The position numbers were made by a program, and so were the translations under genes. Shown one piece after another: positions 21,548 through 32,882 of a stretch of DNA of 64,000 nt (within the stretch, counting starts at the first letter, position 1; the number at the start of each line of letters is the position of its first letter). Source of the DNA: Histoplasma ohiense (Eukaryota > Ascomycota > Eurotiomycetes > Onygenales > Ajellomycetaceae). Where the stretch lies: the NCBI GenBank assembly GCA_017607445.1, contig JAEVHH010000003.1, positions 1,798,001 to 1,862,000 of the forward strand, in the 5' to 3' direction. The notes under the pieces are model-generated. The model made no database searches. It was not told where the DNA came from and was given only the letters and a program-made list of their open reading frames with translations.

Positions 21548-21735
21548 GACAAATATCAATACCACAGTCAAACACAATATCTTATCAAATGAAAAGATTG
21601 TACAGACACAGATAATTCTTGAGAATCTGAGAAAAACTTAATGAACAGTCAGAAGTACTTGAAATAGTTTAATAAAATCTATCAGAAGTCAGTCAGTAAA
21701 CAAAGATGAAGAAGATGACAATGACTGCTGAATAT
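21548..21735 (+). pseudogene. pol: gamma1 pol C terminus (chromodomain end)
   Basis: Encodes the Y-L-x-K-W segment of a chromodomain at about 21575-21600 (Val of Y-L-V-K-W changed to Ile) and the following Trp/Glu region, where TGG has become TGA. It matches gamma2 at 33040-32880. The end is uncertain because the stop codons of the two gamma copies do not coincide. Confidence 0.7.
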
Positions 21736-21737
21736 AC

Positions 21738-22889
21738 TTATTCCACTCAGAGATTAAAAAACAGATCTGCCTCAGCTTGATCAGTGTCATTTGAGAAATT
21801 GTCATCAAAACAAACCTGCTTATTATCTCAGATTTTCTCAACTGGCAAAGCATGACATTTCAATGATGACTTGAAAGCTGCAACTGATGATGTAATCATC
21901 AGAATCTCATCAATCACTGTTTCAGTCAGAGTCTCACAAGAATCATCTTATTGAATCTTCTGAATCTTCACAGCAAAGAATTTAACCACCACAGTCACAG
22001 CACTCTGCAAAACATTAACATTCAAAACATTCACATCAGTGACAATTAGATTCTCAGCAGCATTGATAATCATCTGAGTCAATTCAACAGCATCCACTAA
22101 CATCTAATAGAAAGTTAATGTTATATATCATAAAAAACATCTGTTTTGAATAATAACTTATCAGAACACAGATGTGCTTTGTCATCAAACAGTGCTTGCA
22201 TTTTTTGCATCAATTCTCAGCAGACTCACAATGATGGCAGAGGGATGTTGTCAAATGTCAAATACAACAACAGCAATATACTGCTGTGTTTCTTTCTAAC
22301 ACTTCAACAGAACTGTTCACTTTCTCATCTTCATCTACATTATTGATCAACTCAAATAACATACCAAGATCTTGACCCAGCAAGGATGACATCAATGTAA
22401 TAACAGAATACAAAAACACACTTTCTGAAATGCTGTTATGATTGAATATCATACTCTGCTGTGATAACAGATCATCAGAGTTTATATAGAATTCTAGAAC
22501 TTCATCTGCATTCTTATAGATCTGCATATCAAATACAAACCTTGCAACAGCAGTTTGATATATAACAAATCTTTCATTCAGAACTTCATCAGAGAGCAGC
22601 ATCTTATGAAATTCATTGATCAAAGATTAACTGATTTTGTGAAAGCACTCAGACATCTATAACCCATTAGTACTCATAACAGTCTCAGTTTAAGAAAACT
22701 TACAGCAGCACAACTTCTATTTGATATATGACAGATGTGACAGCATATTCATCCATCATTCACAAAGCAAGAATATACTGAAGAGTTCTGCAATCTCTTC
22801 AGACAACTCAAGCAAATGCTCTCAATGACAGACAGCATATCACTCTTTATAGACTCTGAACCAGCAACAGAAACAGCTGATTCTGACAT
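21738..22889 (-). pseudogene. Antisense spliced accessory gene of gamma1 (decayed copy)
   Basis: Same gene as in gamma2 (31700-32848). Exon 1 22889-22704 (186 nt), intron 22703-22657 (47 nt), exon 2 22656-22162 (495 nt), intron 22161-22104, exon 3 22103-21738 (366 nt). All three exon lengths equal those of gamma2, although the two copies differ by many transitions. Exon 1 has C-x2-C-x11-C-x8-C-x2-C-x6-C with one TGA inside; Trp in gamma2 occupies that codon. The second intron's donor is damaged (gataagt instead of gtaagt). The open stretch at 22623-22258 is the middle of exon 2. No function is assigned; it lies tail to tail with the pol end. Confidence 0.6.
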
Positions 22890-23049
22890 TCTATCATAAC
22901 TTTAATTAGTATCAAAACCTTATTCAAAAGAGGAGGAGAAGCAAAAGCAACAAGAAAGAAAAACAGATGTTGAAGATTGAAATCAATATTGCAATGTTGA
23001 TTAAAAAGATTGCAACAACACAAAACTCAATTCAAAATGGAAAATACAA

Positions 23050-23262
23050 TCATGCAATCAAAACTTTGAATTTCACAATAAAAATCATATAGAAAAATAC
23101 AGCATACTTTGTTTGATAAATTAATGTATTCTTTTTAAATAAAAAATCATTGATGATGATGATGGTGATGATTTTTTTAGAGTATGATTTTTTGATGTAA
23201 AAGTCAAAGAAAAGGGGTTCAGAAGTTGTGTCTAAATCATGATTGAACTGCAATGACATCAA
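23050..23262 (-). other. Small antisense ORF upstream of the gamma1 accessory gene
   Basis: A 70-codon frame, matched by the first part of a longer frame in gamma2 (31294-31665); the two share the same N-terminal half. It could be a 5' exon, a separate small ORF or chance. No motif beyond basic and hydrophobic stretches. Confidence 0.25.
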
Positions 23263-23431
23263 AGATGGAAAAATGTTCTCTCAAAACAGCAACACTTTGG
23301 AATTAACCTCAACAATAATCCAGCTCAATCCTGTGAACTTTATACAATATCAACCATGCAGCACATATTACAAACTTTGCACATCATAGTAAGAAGCTCT
23401 GAGAACCAGATCTTTGAAGAAGAGAGATAAT

Positions 23432-23702
23432 TGTAATAGATGCAACAGAGATATCTATATTAGAAAATAGCTATATGGCAATAGAAGAACACAGAACACA
23501 TCAGAATTAATGAGAAGAGATATAGCACACAGCATCATAGATGACTGTAGAGTGTGGTGGTCATCTATATAATGCTCACTGATATCTGTAGATATTAGAA
23601 GATCAGCAATTAGCTTTGAATAATAGAGATTGCTACCTTCTTAACATTCTACATGCGTACTTCACACTACTCTCATAATTATACCTACAACCATCTCTTA
23701 CA
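23432..23702 (+). repeat. gamma1 3' LTR, 271 bp
   Basis: tgtaatagatgcaac ... ccatctcttaca, preceded by polypurine tract gaagaagagagataat (23416-23431). Equal in length to both gamma2 LTRs. Confidence 0.9.
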
Positions 23703-25264
23703 AACACACAATATATCATTCTCAGAAATTGTATATAGTATATTTTCAGCAACAGTTATATTCTTCTTTTTTATCTTCTCTCTTTGCTCAGCAGCAAAAG
23801 AATCAATCTTCTGTGCTTTACTCAGAAATAAAATGAAGAATTCAGACATTTCTGTATATACTGAGTTCTTAAGAATAGTCTTATTGACTGCAATTCAGAG
23901 CATATATTGCTCAATATGCATCAGAGAAGAAGAGTTTACACAAAAAGTAGAAGACATTGACATATGAAGTGCTTTTCACTCATTACAAGAAGCATTTTAC
24001 TCATTAATGATTCATACACAGATTACATCAGAAGAAATATTATTTTGAAAAAAAGTATCAGTTTCTCAGTCTAGTCTAACTCCATGTTTCAGCTTCTGTT
24101 GTAGAGTAGATAATATAGTTTGATCATTATAGATCTCACTGTAGTCTGTGTAATGACTGAGCTCATCAGCTGAATTCTTTGATTCAGAATGATATAGTAA
24201 TACAAAATCATAAGTAGATAAAGGTTTCACTCATCTAGTCTGACATTTGTTCAGTTTCTTAGTCATTATAAAGTACTGCAGATTGACATGATCAGATCAA
24301 ACTTGAATTGAATACTGACTTCTCTTCAGATAATGTCTTCAATTTTTAAATACTGCTACAATAGTCAAGAGTTCTTTATCATGAGTATCATAACATGTTT
24401 CTGTATCAATCAACTTTCTTGATCAGAAGACAACTGAATGTCAGTGCTTATCATTCTGCAACTGTGACAGAATAGCAGTGACTGCAAAAATGAACACATC
24501 AGATTCAATCTGAATACACTGAGCTGAGTCAAAATAAGCTAATAGAGAAGCATGTATAAAGCATGATTTGAGCTTATTGAAAGCACTTTGAGCATCTTCT
24601 GTTTATATAAAAGTAGCTTTTCTTTCCCTCTTCTTACTCTCTTTTGTAAGTTCAAATAATGGGGCTGCAGTAGAGGAGAAAGACTTAATAAATAACTGAT
24701 AGAAATTAGCAAAACTCAAGAAGAATTGAATCTCTTTAATTGATTTAGATGTAGATTATTTCACAATAGTGAAGACTTTGTCTGACTTCATCTCAACATC
24801 ATTTGTATCTATAACAAATCTCAGAAATAAGACTTTGTTCACTTCAAATTCACACTTCAAGAGTTTTGCAAATAGATTTGCACACTCAGAACATTCTAGT
24901 ATCTTAGTAACATGCACTTTATGTTTCTGCTTTGAATTGGAAAATATGAGAATGTTGTCCAAATAGACAATGCAACATATATCCAACAAATCAGACAAGA
25001 CATTGTTAATGTATGCTTGAAATATTGCTGAAGTATTAGCTAGTTCAAATGATATAACTATATATTCAAAATATTCATATCTTGTTCTAAAGACTGTCTT
25101 TCAACAGTCTTTTGCTGCTATAAGTATGTAGTGGTAGACATCTCAAACATTCAGCTTAGTGAATATCTTGGCTTTTGAAAGTCTGTCAAGTAATTCACTT
25201 ATTAGAAATAGAGGATATCAATTCTTGATGATGATTCAATTTAATCCTTGATAGTCTACACAAA
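23703..25264 (-). mobile_element. pol: beta3, left portion (integrase N-term, RNase H, RT; decayed pol)
   Basis: Minus strand, from the RT region at the right (interrupted by beta2 within the V-D-Y-Q segment at acaaa, 25260-25264) through RT (catalytic box Y-L-D-N near 24955; Asp to Asn), RNase H (about 24500-24100) and the start of integrase, to the gamma1 insertion at 23703. The missing 3' half lies left of the window. The rest of the element is at 46636-49945. Confidence 0.8.
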
Positions 25265-25527
25265 TGTGAGGTGTAGTGACAGTGTGAAGAGTAACAGTAG
25301 AAGATAGTTTATAGCGTAGCAGAGATAATAGTAATATATTGTAGAGTGTAGTATAGTAGCATAATGTGGTGTAGCTAATTGCTAAGAAAGAAAAGAAAGA
25401 GAAAGAAGATGTGTGAAATACATACATTGATATATATATACATATAGACATAGCAGTAGCGAGAGTATAATGAAAAGAGGTAAGAATAAGCAAAGATAAT
25501 AAGGAAATAATAAACAAGTGCATTACA
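25265..25527 (-). repeat. beta2 3' LTR, 263 bp
   Basis: In plus orientation tgtgaggtgtagtgac ... aagtgcattaca, followed by the polypurine tract in reverse (attgcttctctttttt). Confidence 0.92.
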
Positions 25528-25913
25528 ATTGCTTCTCTTTTTTATAAGAGCTGCTTTCAGTGATTGTATAGATTGCTTGCTAGTAGATAATTGTATTTCT
25601 GTATTGTAAGTTCCACTTGTTGATAGCAGTGTATCGATCGCGTCCTCTAGATAGCTTGTATTCGCGTCCTCTAGATAGCTTGTATACATGTTGTTATCAA
25701 TTTTCTAATGAGATGGAATTGATGGATTCTCTGATTGCTAGAGGGTGCATGCAGAGAAGCAAAAAGAATTTCTTTTCTCTTGAAGATTTCTCTTCTCTTT
25801 TAACTTGATCATCATCAAAGCTCCTTGCCTTTCTGCTGCAATTTTTCATCTCCAATAAAAAAATTTTTAAATTTTTTTATCATTGTTCTTTCTTTCTTCT
25901 TTTTTATATTGAA
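25528..25913 (-). other. beta2 3' noncoding region
   Basis: Homologous to 15315-15686 of beta1. It contains a short direct repeat, cgcgtcctctagatagcttgt, near 25639-25683 and A/T runs at 25855-25880. It would be the upstream region of the antisense gene. No separate gene seen. Confidence 0.5.
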
Positions 25914-26892
25914 ATGGGCTCTTTTGATTATTCTGATTTTAAGTAAGTTGTCTCTTGAGTGCTTATTGTGTATTATTGTTGATCTTGTCAGTGGTGTTAT
26001 TAGTGTGGTCATATGCACTACTAGCTTATTTCTGTATAGCATCATTGACTGTTCACTTGTTATATTGCTCTAAGTTTAGCTCTAATCACATGATACACAA
26101 CAGTCAGATTCTGTGTGAACATTGTGTCTCTAGACTTGAAGATGTTGATTTTTGATGTGTATTGAAGTCAAATGCTCAGAAGCATTGTGAAACTTGTGTC
26201 TCTGCAGAGAAATTCTGCAAATCTGTGAATAATTCTTTTTAATTCTTATTTTCTTTTTCTTTTTCTTCAATTTTGCTTTTGAATAGATAGTAGTGCTCTT
26301 AGCAATGTTGATATACTGATAATGATGCTAGGTGTGTGATACACCTCTTCTGAGATGCATCATGCACAGGCGAGCATTTATTTTTGCAGGGGTGGCAGTC
26401 AGAGAGAATATAGTCAATCACAAAAGTCATCTTCATTGTTTGATAAAACAATTGAATATATCTCATCTGACAATGCTGTTTGTTTGAAGCAGAGCAGAGG
26501 TGAATGCTCTGTGATCTCTGCACTGAACAGCAGCTGAGTCTGCAGAGATGCAGATTATGAAGACAGTGGTTGTGTCTGTTCCTTTCAGAGTAGATACATT
26601 AGAGAAAGAGAAGGATGTGAAGAAGGATATGAGGATTTTGAAAGTGATGAACTTCAGAGACTCTGTGATGGAGGAGTTGACTGAGAAGAAGTCAGAGAAG
26701 TTGGCTGGAGAGAAGTCAGAGAAGTTGACTGAAAAGAAGTTGATGAAAGAGAAGTTGACTGAAGAGTCAACACAGAAGATTGTGAAGATGTCAGTGGCTG
26801 CAGCAGTGTCTGTGATATCTGCTTTCTTTGCCAATTTGTCACTGACATCTGTGGAGCAGAGAAAGAGAGTGCCTCAGACAGTGGAGAAATAA
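25914..26892 (+). pseudogene. Antisense spliced accessory gene of beta2, six-Cys protein
   Basis: Plus-strand gene in a minus-strand element. Exon 1 25914-25942 (29 nt), intron from gtaagt at 25943, exon 2 26074-26224 (151 nt), intron from 26225 to 26331 (..gatgctag), exon 3 26332-26892 (561 nt). Exon 1 and 2 lengths equal beta1. Exon 3 is 78 nt longer, i.e. in frame, in a Lys/Glu/Ser/Leu repeat region (about 26676-26780). Cys spacing is the same as in beta1; the extra Cys beside the fourth is His here, pointing to an ancestral Arg (CGT). The splice acceptor before exon 2 now reads AA, and a few TGA interrupt exon 2 and early exon 3. From 26548 the last 114 codons are open. Confidence 0.6.
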
Positions 26893-27420
26893 GAGAAGAA
26901 GATAAGAGAAAATATCTTTCTTCATCAAATGTGCTGAAGAATGAGTAGATTGATGAAGAAGAGAAGAAGTGAGAAGACAAATGTTTTATGAAATAGATAT
27001 TTGTCTATATCTCTGCACTCAAAATGAGTGCTGATAATTTACAAATACCAGAAGAAGTATTGAGTGAGAGTGGCAGAGAAAAGAGATGAGAGAAATGATG
27101 AAAGAGAGAAGAGAAAGTGAGAGATGAGAAATGAGATGAAGATAAGTGAACTGAGAATCTTTAGGCTTTTCTTAGAGCTCATTTTCTTTGTCTTTGTCTT
27201 TTTCTTGTTTGTACTTTTTATCTTTTGTATTTATTATACCCAAATTGAATTTTTCCCTCTTTTTTTTTTCCTTTTTTCTGATAAAATCCTTCTAAAAAAA
27301 TACATTTGATTGGAGTTTGAGTGAGATTTGTGCTTCTAGCATTTTTTGATTTAAGATTTGCACTTCTGATGTCTTTCAACTTGAAGTTCATGCTTTTGAT
27401 GTTTGAAAGTATGTTGGTTT
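26893..27420 (-). other. beta2 spacer between antisense gene and pol end
   Basis: Purine-rich in plus orientation, homologous to 13981-14409 of beta1. The decayed Lys-rich pol tail probably enters at the right end. Nothing else recognised. Confidence 0.4.
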
Positions 27421-28691
27421 TGTATTTGTCATTCATTTTCTTATTCAAGAAAGATTTCAAATGTCTGAGTGTTTAATATATTTTCTTTCAGTTCTCATGT
27501 ATCACCACTAGAACCTCAATCTGTTCATCTCACAAGATATTTCAGAGATTTGTTTTTTCATTGTTGTTTTTCAAGAATTTCTTCAACTTGATATTCTTCT
27601 TCACCATCAACAAGTTTCAGTCCTGGTTCTGGTAGAGCTCCATTCCTGTGGTTGTATGGCTTCAATAAAGATATGTGGAATACAGAATGAATGCTTCTAT
27701 ATAAAGATGACAGTTCTAGTTTGTACACTTGTTTTTCAATGATATTCAGAATCTTGAAGAATCCAACATATTTATGATCAAGTTTGTGAACTGAGCACAG
27801 CAATCAGAGATTTTTTGCATTGAGTATGATATAGTCATCTATTTTAAATTGTTGAAGCTTATGTTTTGCATTGTAATAGATTTTCTGTGCTTGTCATATC
27901 TTTTGTAGATTCTCAATGAGCTTATGATGTGTTTCCTCAATATGTTTTGTGCAGCTAGCAGCATGTATGGTGACTGATTGTGATGATTTGCTGACATTAA
28001 TTTTCAAATCAGATCAATATCTCATTAAGACTTCTGTGGGTGTCATTTCAGTAGAGACATGTTGAGAGATATTGTAAACAAACTGTACCAGCAGTAGTCA
28101 GTGTGCTCAGTCATCTTGATGATAGTTGATAAAGCATTGAAGATAATGTTCCAAGATTTGATTTTGTTGTTCTGTTTGATCATCTGTTTGAGGGTGAAAG
28201 GCTGTTGAAAGTTTCCAGCATGTGCCTAGCATATAACAAAAGATGGATCAATAATGGCTTGTAAACAGCAAACCTCAATCAGATATATGGTTTTTGGGTA
28301 CTTCATAAATTGTATAGAACTTGATATAAACAATTTCCACTAGTTCATCAGCTGTAATGTTTTTGGTGCAAGGAATATAGATTGTAAACTTGGTATATAT
28401 ATCCACAATCACTAAAATTGTATCATAGATTTGATGGAGGAATGTAGAGGCTGGCAAGTCTGTAATAAAATTTATAGTAATGAACTCAAAAGAATTTGAT
28501 GATAAGAAGATTGTACTCAATTCTTCATATTGTCTGTGTCATTTTGACTTTACTCTTTGACAAGTATCACAAATGGATATATAATCTTTGACATCTCTGA
28601 CTAGCTCATATCAATAGTATTTGTTCTGAATGCTGTTTATGAACTTTTTTATATCAAAATGACCCCTCTGTGGATCATCATGGTTTGCACT
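27421..28691 (-). pseudogene. pol: beta2 pol, 3' part: integrase, GPY/F, chromodomain
   Basis: Minus strand: integrase core at 28520-28275 (open; T-D-L-P-A, then D-I-Y-T-K-F) and down to about 27950, GPY/F module at 27803-27600 (K-Y-V-G-F), then a chromodomain start Y-Q-V-E-E-I-L. It is cut at 28691 by LINE K1 just inside the integrase zinc-binding region (G-H-F segment). It continues at 42526. Confidence 0.82.
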
Positions 28692-28838
28692 CATCCTTAC
28701 AACTACCCACGAACATAGGGGTACATTTGAATTTTTCCATTTTCTAACTGTTTTTCATATAATTTTAACCCTTCAACTCATTCAACATCATCACACACTC
28801 TCTGTGATTACTCTATATGTGTGTACTGCACAGGTTGA

Positions 28839-30420
28839 GTGGTCATGGAGCCCTCAACACCCTTCCATCCACTCAAGGACATCGACACAGCCTACATCAG
28901 GCCACTGAAGCCAGAGTCATCAGTCAATTTTGTTACTGAAAAGACTGACAAGAGACAGAGAAAGACTGTTACAATGTCTTCTTCAGTTCTCAAAGAAGTC
29001 AGTGACAGCATCTTCACAGTCATCTCTCAGCTATAGAAGCAGTTTGAGAAGACTCAACAGCAACAGAATCTGCAGCAGAAGACTTTCATCAGATTGACAA
29101 AGACTCTGAATAGCTGAGTTGAAAAGAAGAAACAGTCAGTCAGTCAGAACTTTGTTCAAATCTTCTATGAAAGATTCATTGTATATATGACAGCAGATCT
29201 GAGTGCAGCATCAACTCTGAGAGAGAGTGCTGCTCTGAACACTCATTCACAGTTAAATTCAGTGAAGACAACTGTAAGAAAGCTGACTATCTGAGCAGAT
29301 ATTGTATAGAAGAGAAAAAATTCTGCTCTCTCTGAAGCTATCTCTGTCAAAACTGCAGCTTTCTCAGCTGACAGAGCTAGTGGAGCCAGCCTGCAGCTCA
29401 AGAACATCAGTCAATCAAGAAGTCTTACAGAAGACACAAAGCAGCAGAAGAATTCATAAATTCTCATCATTCTTCAATCAGAGAAACAAATTACTCAGCT
29501 GCAGTCATATGCTGTGCAGCAGACAATTGTTGCAAACATTCAGAGAGTGGAGAATGTAACTAATGTGCTGAAGATGAAGCTCATCAGAACAGATTGAATG
29601 ATTACATCAAGCAACAGAGATATATACAATGCTCTGATCACTGAGAAGACAGTGACTACTCTCTATGAAGTTCTTGATATCACAGAGATCTGGCTATCAG
29701 AGTAGTAATACAATTATACTGTCTCAGAAGTTCTGGAATTTATCCAGAACTGAGAAGAGACAAGAATCCCCACAGACAAAATGATTGAGAAAGAGATTCT
29801 GACTCAGACAAAGATAAAATCAGTAAGCTGTCAATTCTTGCAACATGAAGTGAACTCTAAGACAGAAAAGATTACATGAATTGTCTTCTTTCTTGCTCTG
29901 ATGAAAGACTTCTCACTCTTCAATATCAGTAAGAGGATCAGATTCATTGAGAAAAGATCACTGACAGTGAGACATGATTCAGAATGTCAGAGATACTGTC
30001 ACTTATCAAAGTATATGCAACTGACAAGATGCTCCAACTGCAGCAAGCTCACAAGCCAGCATGAGAAGTCAACAGATGTGAAGTGTAAGAGAGTATCATG
30101 ATATATCAACTGCTATCAACTCTACTCAGCTGAGTATCAGCATTGCTCTGTCACACTCAGATATGTGAACAGCATTCTCAGACATCTAACTCAAAAGAAG
30201 CTAGCAGCTGTTCATCATCTTGACAACAGATGTCACAGAGATGCTCAGAAGTGACAATCACTGTCAGCACAATCAGCATCAATGATCACAATGATGATAT
30301 CTACATCATTCACTCAATCAACTCAGTCAACACAGCTCATCAGACTAGCATTCTGCAAGCAGACAGCTACTCAAAGCTTCATCAGTGAAGAGAACATCAT
30401 CTAACAGATGGCTTACATCA
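28839..30420 (+). pseudogene. K1 ORF1 (zinc-knuckle nucleic-acid-binding protein, decayed)
   Basis: Frame from ATG 28839 (open to 29036), then interrupted by TAG/TGA. It is rich in Gln/Lys with likely coiled-coil stretches (about 29030-29120 and 29430-29560). Clustered Cys/His at about 29990-30160 (C-x2-C-x6-H...C, then C..H-C) fits the zinc knuckles of Tad1/I-clade ORF1 proteins, which package LINE RNA. K2 preserves the same start at 59728 (open to 59949). The end of ORF1 is a guess. Confidence 0.7.
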
Positions 30421-30599
30421 GATAACACTCAACTCATACAGTAGAGTGACAGCATAGTCAAGCAGTTAAAAAGCAGTCTAGTCTCAGCATGCAGACAACA
30501 GATCTGAGATTCTTCAATCTCATTCTATAGATAAACTTTGACAGCAGCTCATTAAGTGATTTCTCATACTAGAATATCAACATCAGCAACACAGCTGAT

Positions 30600-30885
30600 G
30601 CTGCAGAAACAATCAGCAGAAAAATTATTCTCTGCAGATCTTTTGAGCAAATACAGTCAGAGCAGTTCTCTGTCACACAGCAGCTCTACAGCTTGCTTTT
30701 GAGCAGAGCTATGAAGTAATCTGTATACAGAAGTCTTACACACACTCTGATATCAAGACTTCTAATCACTCAGCATATGAGTGCTTTGCACTCATAGACC
30801 ACTGAAATGACACTAATCTGAAAGAGCAAGAGAAGAAGAGGTCTCAGATCATGATATATATATATAAGAGTTTAAAGATAAGAAC
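30600..30885 (+). pseudogene. K1 ORF2, endonuclease N-terminal part
   Basis: The frame (codons starting at 30839-type positions, -1 relative to ORF1) shows the APE-type endonuclease start: V-I-C-I-Q-K-S-Y near 30721-30744, where the family has a catalytic Glu in Q-E-P (GAG to AAG decay), then Y-E-C-F-A-L-I-D. It is interrupted by gamma2 at agaac (30881-30885) and continues in frame at 38033. Confidence 0.75.
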
Positions 30886-31156
30886 TGTAAGAGATGGTTG
30901 TAGGTATAATTATGGGAGTAGTGTGAAGTACGCATGTAGAATGTTAAGAAGGTAGCAATCTCTATTATTCAAAGCTAATCACTGATCTTCTAATATCTAC
31001 AGATATCAGTGAGCATTATATAAGCGACCACCATGCACTACAGCTGTCTATGGTGCTGTGTGCTATGTCTCTCTTCATTAATTCTGGTGTGTTCTGTGTT
31101 CTTCTATCGCCACATAGCTATTTCCTAATATAGATATCTCTGTTGCGTCTATTACA
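30886..31156 (-). repeat. gamma2 3' LTR, 271 bp
   Basis: tgtaagagatggttg ... gcgtctattaca in plus orientation. It has fewer CpGs than the 5' LTR; the 17 differences are C/T or G/A. Confidence 0.95.
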
Positions 31157-31293
31157 ATTATCTCTCTTCTTCAAAGGCCTGGTTCTCAGAACTTCTTACT
31201 GCAACATGCGAAGTTTGTAACATGTGCTGTGTGGTTAATATTGTATAGAGTTCACAGAATTGGGCTGGATTAATTGTTGAGATTAATTTTGAA

Positions 31294-31665
31294 GTGTTGC
31301 TGTTTCAGAAGAATGTTTTTCCATCTTCAGTGTCAATGCAGTTCAATCACAATTTAGACACAACTTCTGAACCTCTTTTCTTTGACTTTTACATCAAAAA
31401 GTCATACTCTAACAAAATCATCACCACCATCACCACCAACAATTTTTTATTTGAAAAGAATACATCAATTTATCAAACAAAGTATGCTGTATCTTTCTAT
31501 ATGATTTTTATTGTGAAATTCGAAGTTTTGGTTGTGTGGTTGCATTTTCCATTTTGGATTGAGTTTTGTGTTGTTGCAATTCCTTTGATCATCATTGCAA
31601 TATTGATTTCAATCTTCAACATCTGTCTTTCTTTCTTGTTGCTTTTGCTTTTCCTCCTCCTTTGA
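31294..31665 (+). other. Antisense ORF of 123 codons upstream of gamma2 accessory gene
   Basis: Its N-terminal half is shared with a 70-codon frame in gamma1 (23262-23050). The C terminus is very hydrophobic (Leu/Ile/Phe). It ends 35 nt before the accessory gene ATG at 31700. It could be 5' leader sequence, an extra exon or chance; the hydrophobic end was not kept in gamma1. Confidence 0.25.
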
Positions 31666-31699
31666 ATAAGGCCTTGGTACTAATTAAAGTTATGATAGA

Positions 31700-32848
31700 A
31701 TGTCAGAACCAGCTGTTTCTGTTGCTGGTTCAGAGTCTATGGAGAGTGATATACTGTCTGCCATCAAGAGCATTTGCTTGGGTTGTCTGAAGAGATTGCA
31801 GAACCCCCTAGTATATCCTTGCTTTGTGAATGATGGATGGATATGCTGTCACATCTGTCATATATCAAATAGAAGTTGTGCTGCTGTAAGTTTTCTTAAA
31901 CTAAGATTGTTATGAGTGCTAACAGATTATAGATGTCTGAGTGCTTTCACAAAACTGATCAATCTTTGATTGATGAATTTCATGAGATGCTGCTCTCTGA
32001 TGAAGTTCCAGATGAGAGATTTACCACATATCAAACTGCTGTTGCAAGGTTTGTACTTGATGTGCAGATCTACAAGAATGCAGGTGGAGTTCTAGAATTC
32101 TATGTAAACTCTGATGATCTGTTGTCACAGCAGAATGTGGCATTCAATCATAGCAGTGTTTCAGAAAGTGTGTTTTTGCATCCTGCTATTACATTGATGT
32201 CATCCTTGCTGGGCCAAGATCTTGATATGTTATTTGAGTTGACTGATAATGTAGATGAAGATGAGGAAGTGAATGGTTTCATTGAAGTGTTAGAAAGAAA
32301 CACAGCAGCATATTGCTGTTGTTGTATTTGACATTTGACAACATCCCCCCACCATCATTGTGAGTCTGCTGAGGGTTGATGCAAAAAATGCAAGCACTGC
32401 TTGATGATGAAGCACATCTGTGTTTCAGTAAGTTATTATTCAAAACAAATGTTTTTACAGTATAATATTAACTTCTTATTAGGTGCCAGTGGATGCTGTT
32501 GAATTGACTCAGATGGTTATCAATGCTGCTGAGAATCTAATTGTCACTGATGTGAATGCTTTGAACATTAATGTTTTGCAGAGTGCTGTGACTGCAGTGG
32601 TTAGATTCTTTGCTGTGAAGATCTGAGAGATTCAACAAGACAGTTCTTCTGAGGCTCTGGCTGAAATGGTGGTTGGTGAGGTTCTGATGGTTACATTGCT
32701 GGTCACAGCTCTCAAGTCATTGTTGAAATGTTGTGCTTTGTCAGTTGAGGAAATCTGGGATAATAAGCAGGTTTGTCTTGGTGACAATTTCTTGAATGAC
32801 ACTGATCAAGCTGAGGCAGATCTGTTTTTTAATCCCTGGGTGGAATAA
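31700..32848 (+). pseudogene. Antisense spliced accessory gene of gamma2, six-Cys protein (unknown)
   Basis: Plus-strand gene in a minus-strand retrotransposon, tail to tail with pol (gap about 34 bp). Exon 1 31700-31885, intron 31886-31932 (47 nt: GTAAGT, branch TGCTAAC, ATTATAG), exon 2 31933-32427, intron 32428-32482 (55 nt: GTAAGT, TATTAAC, TTATTAG), exon 3 32483-32848. Both introns are phase 0; 62+165+122 codons give 348 residues. Exon 1 holds C-x2-C-x11-C-x8-C-x2-C-x6-C, and the intron follows two residues after the last Cys, as in the beta copies. Exon 2 has an acidic middle (D-E-D-E-E) and then a Cys/His cluster (about 32311-32420). Three in-frame TGA (near 32329, 32380 and 32625) match C-to-T decay. 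Product family unknown; captured host gene or regulator of the element are both possible. Confidence 0.65.
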
Positions 32849-32882
32849 GTATATCCAGCAGTCATTGTCATCTTCTTTGTTT

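Larger units (their letters stand above)
21548..23702 (+). mobile_element. gamma1: Ty3/Gypsy chromovirus, 3' part
   Basis: Plus-strand 3' end of a gamma element, interrupted on its left by alpha2; its 5' part is outside the window. It holds the pol C terminus (chromodomain), an antisense spliced gene (22889-21738) and a 271 bp 3' LTR (23432-23702). It is colinear with gamma2 (33040-30886 on the other strand). It lies in beta3; the 5 bp after the LTR, aacac (23703-23707), is the likely TSD. Confidence 0.85.
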
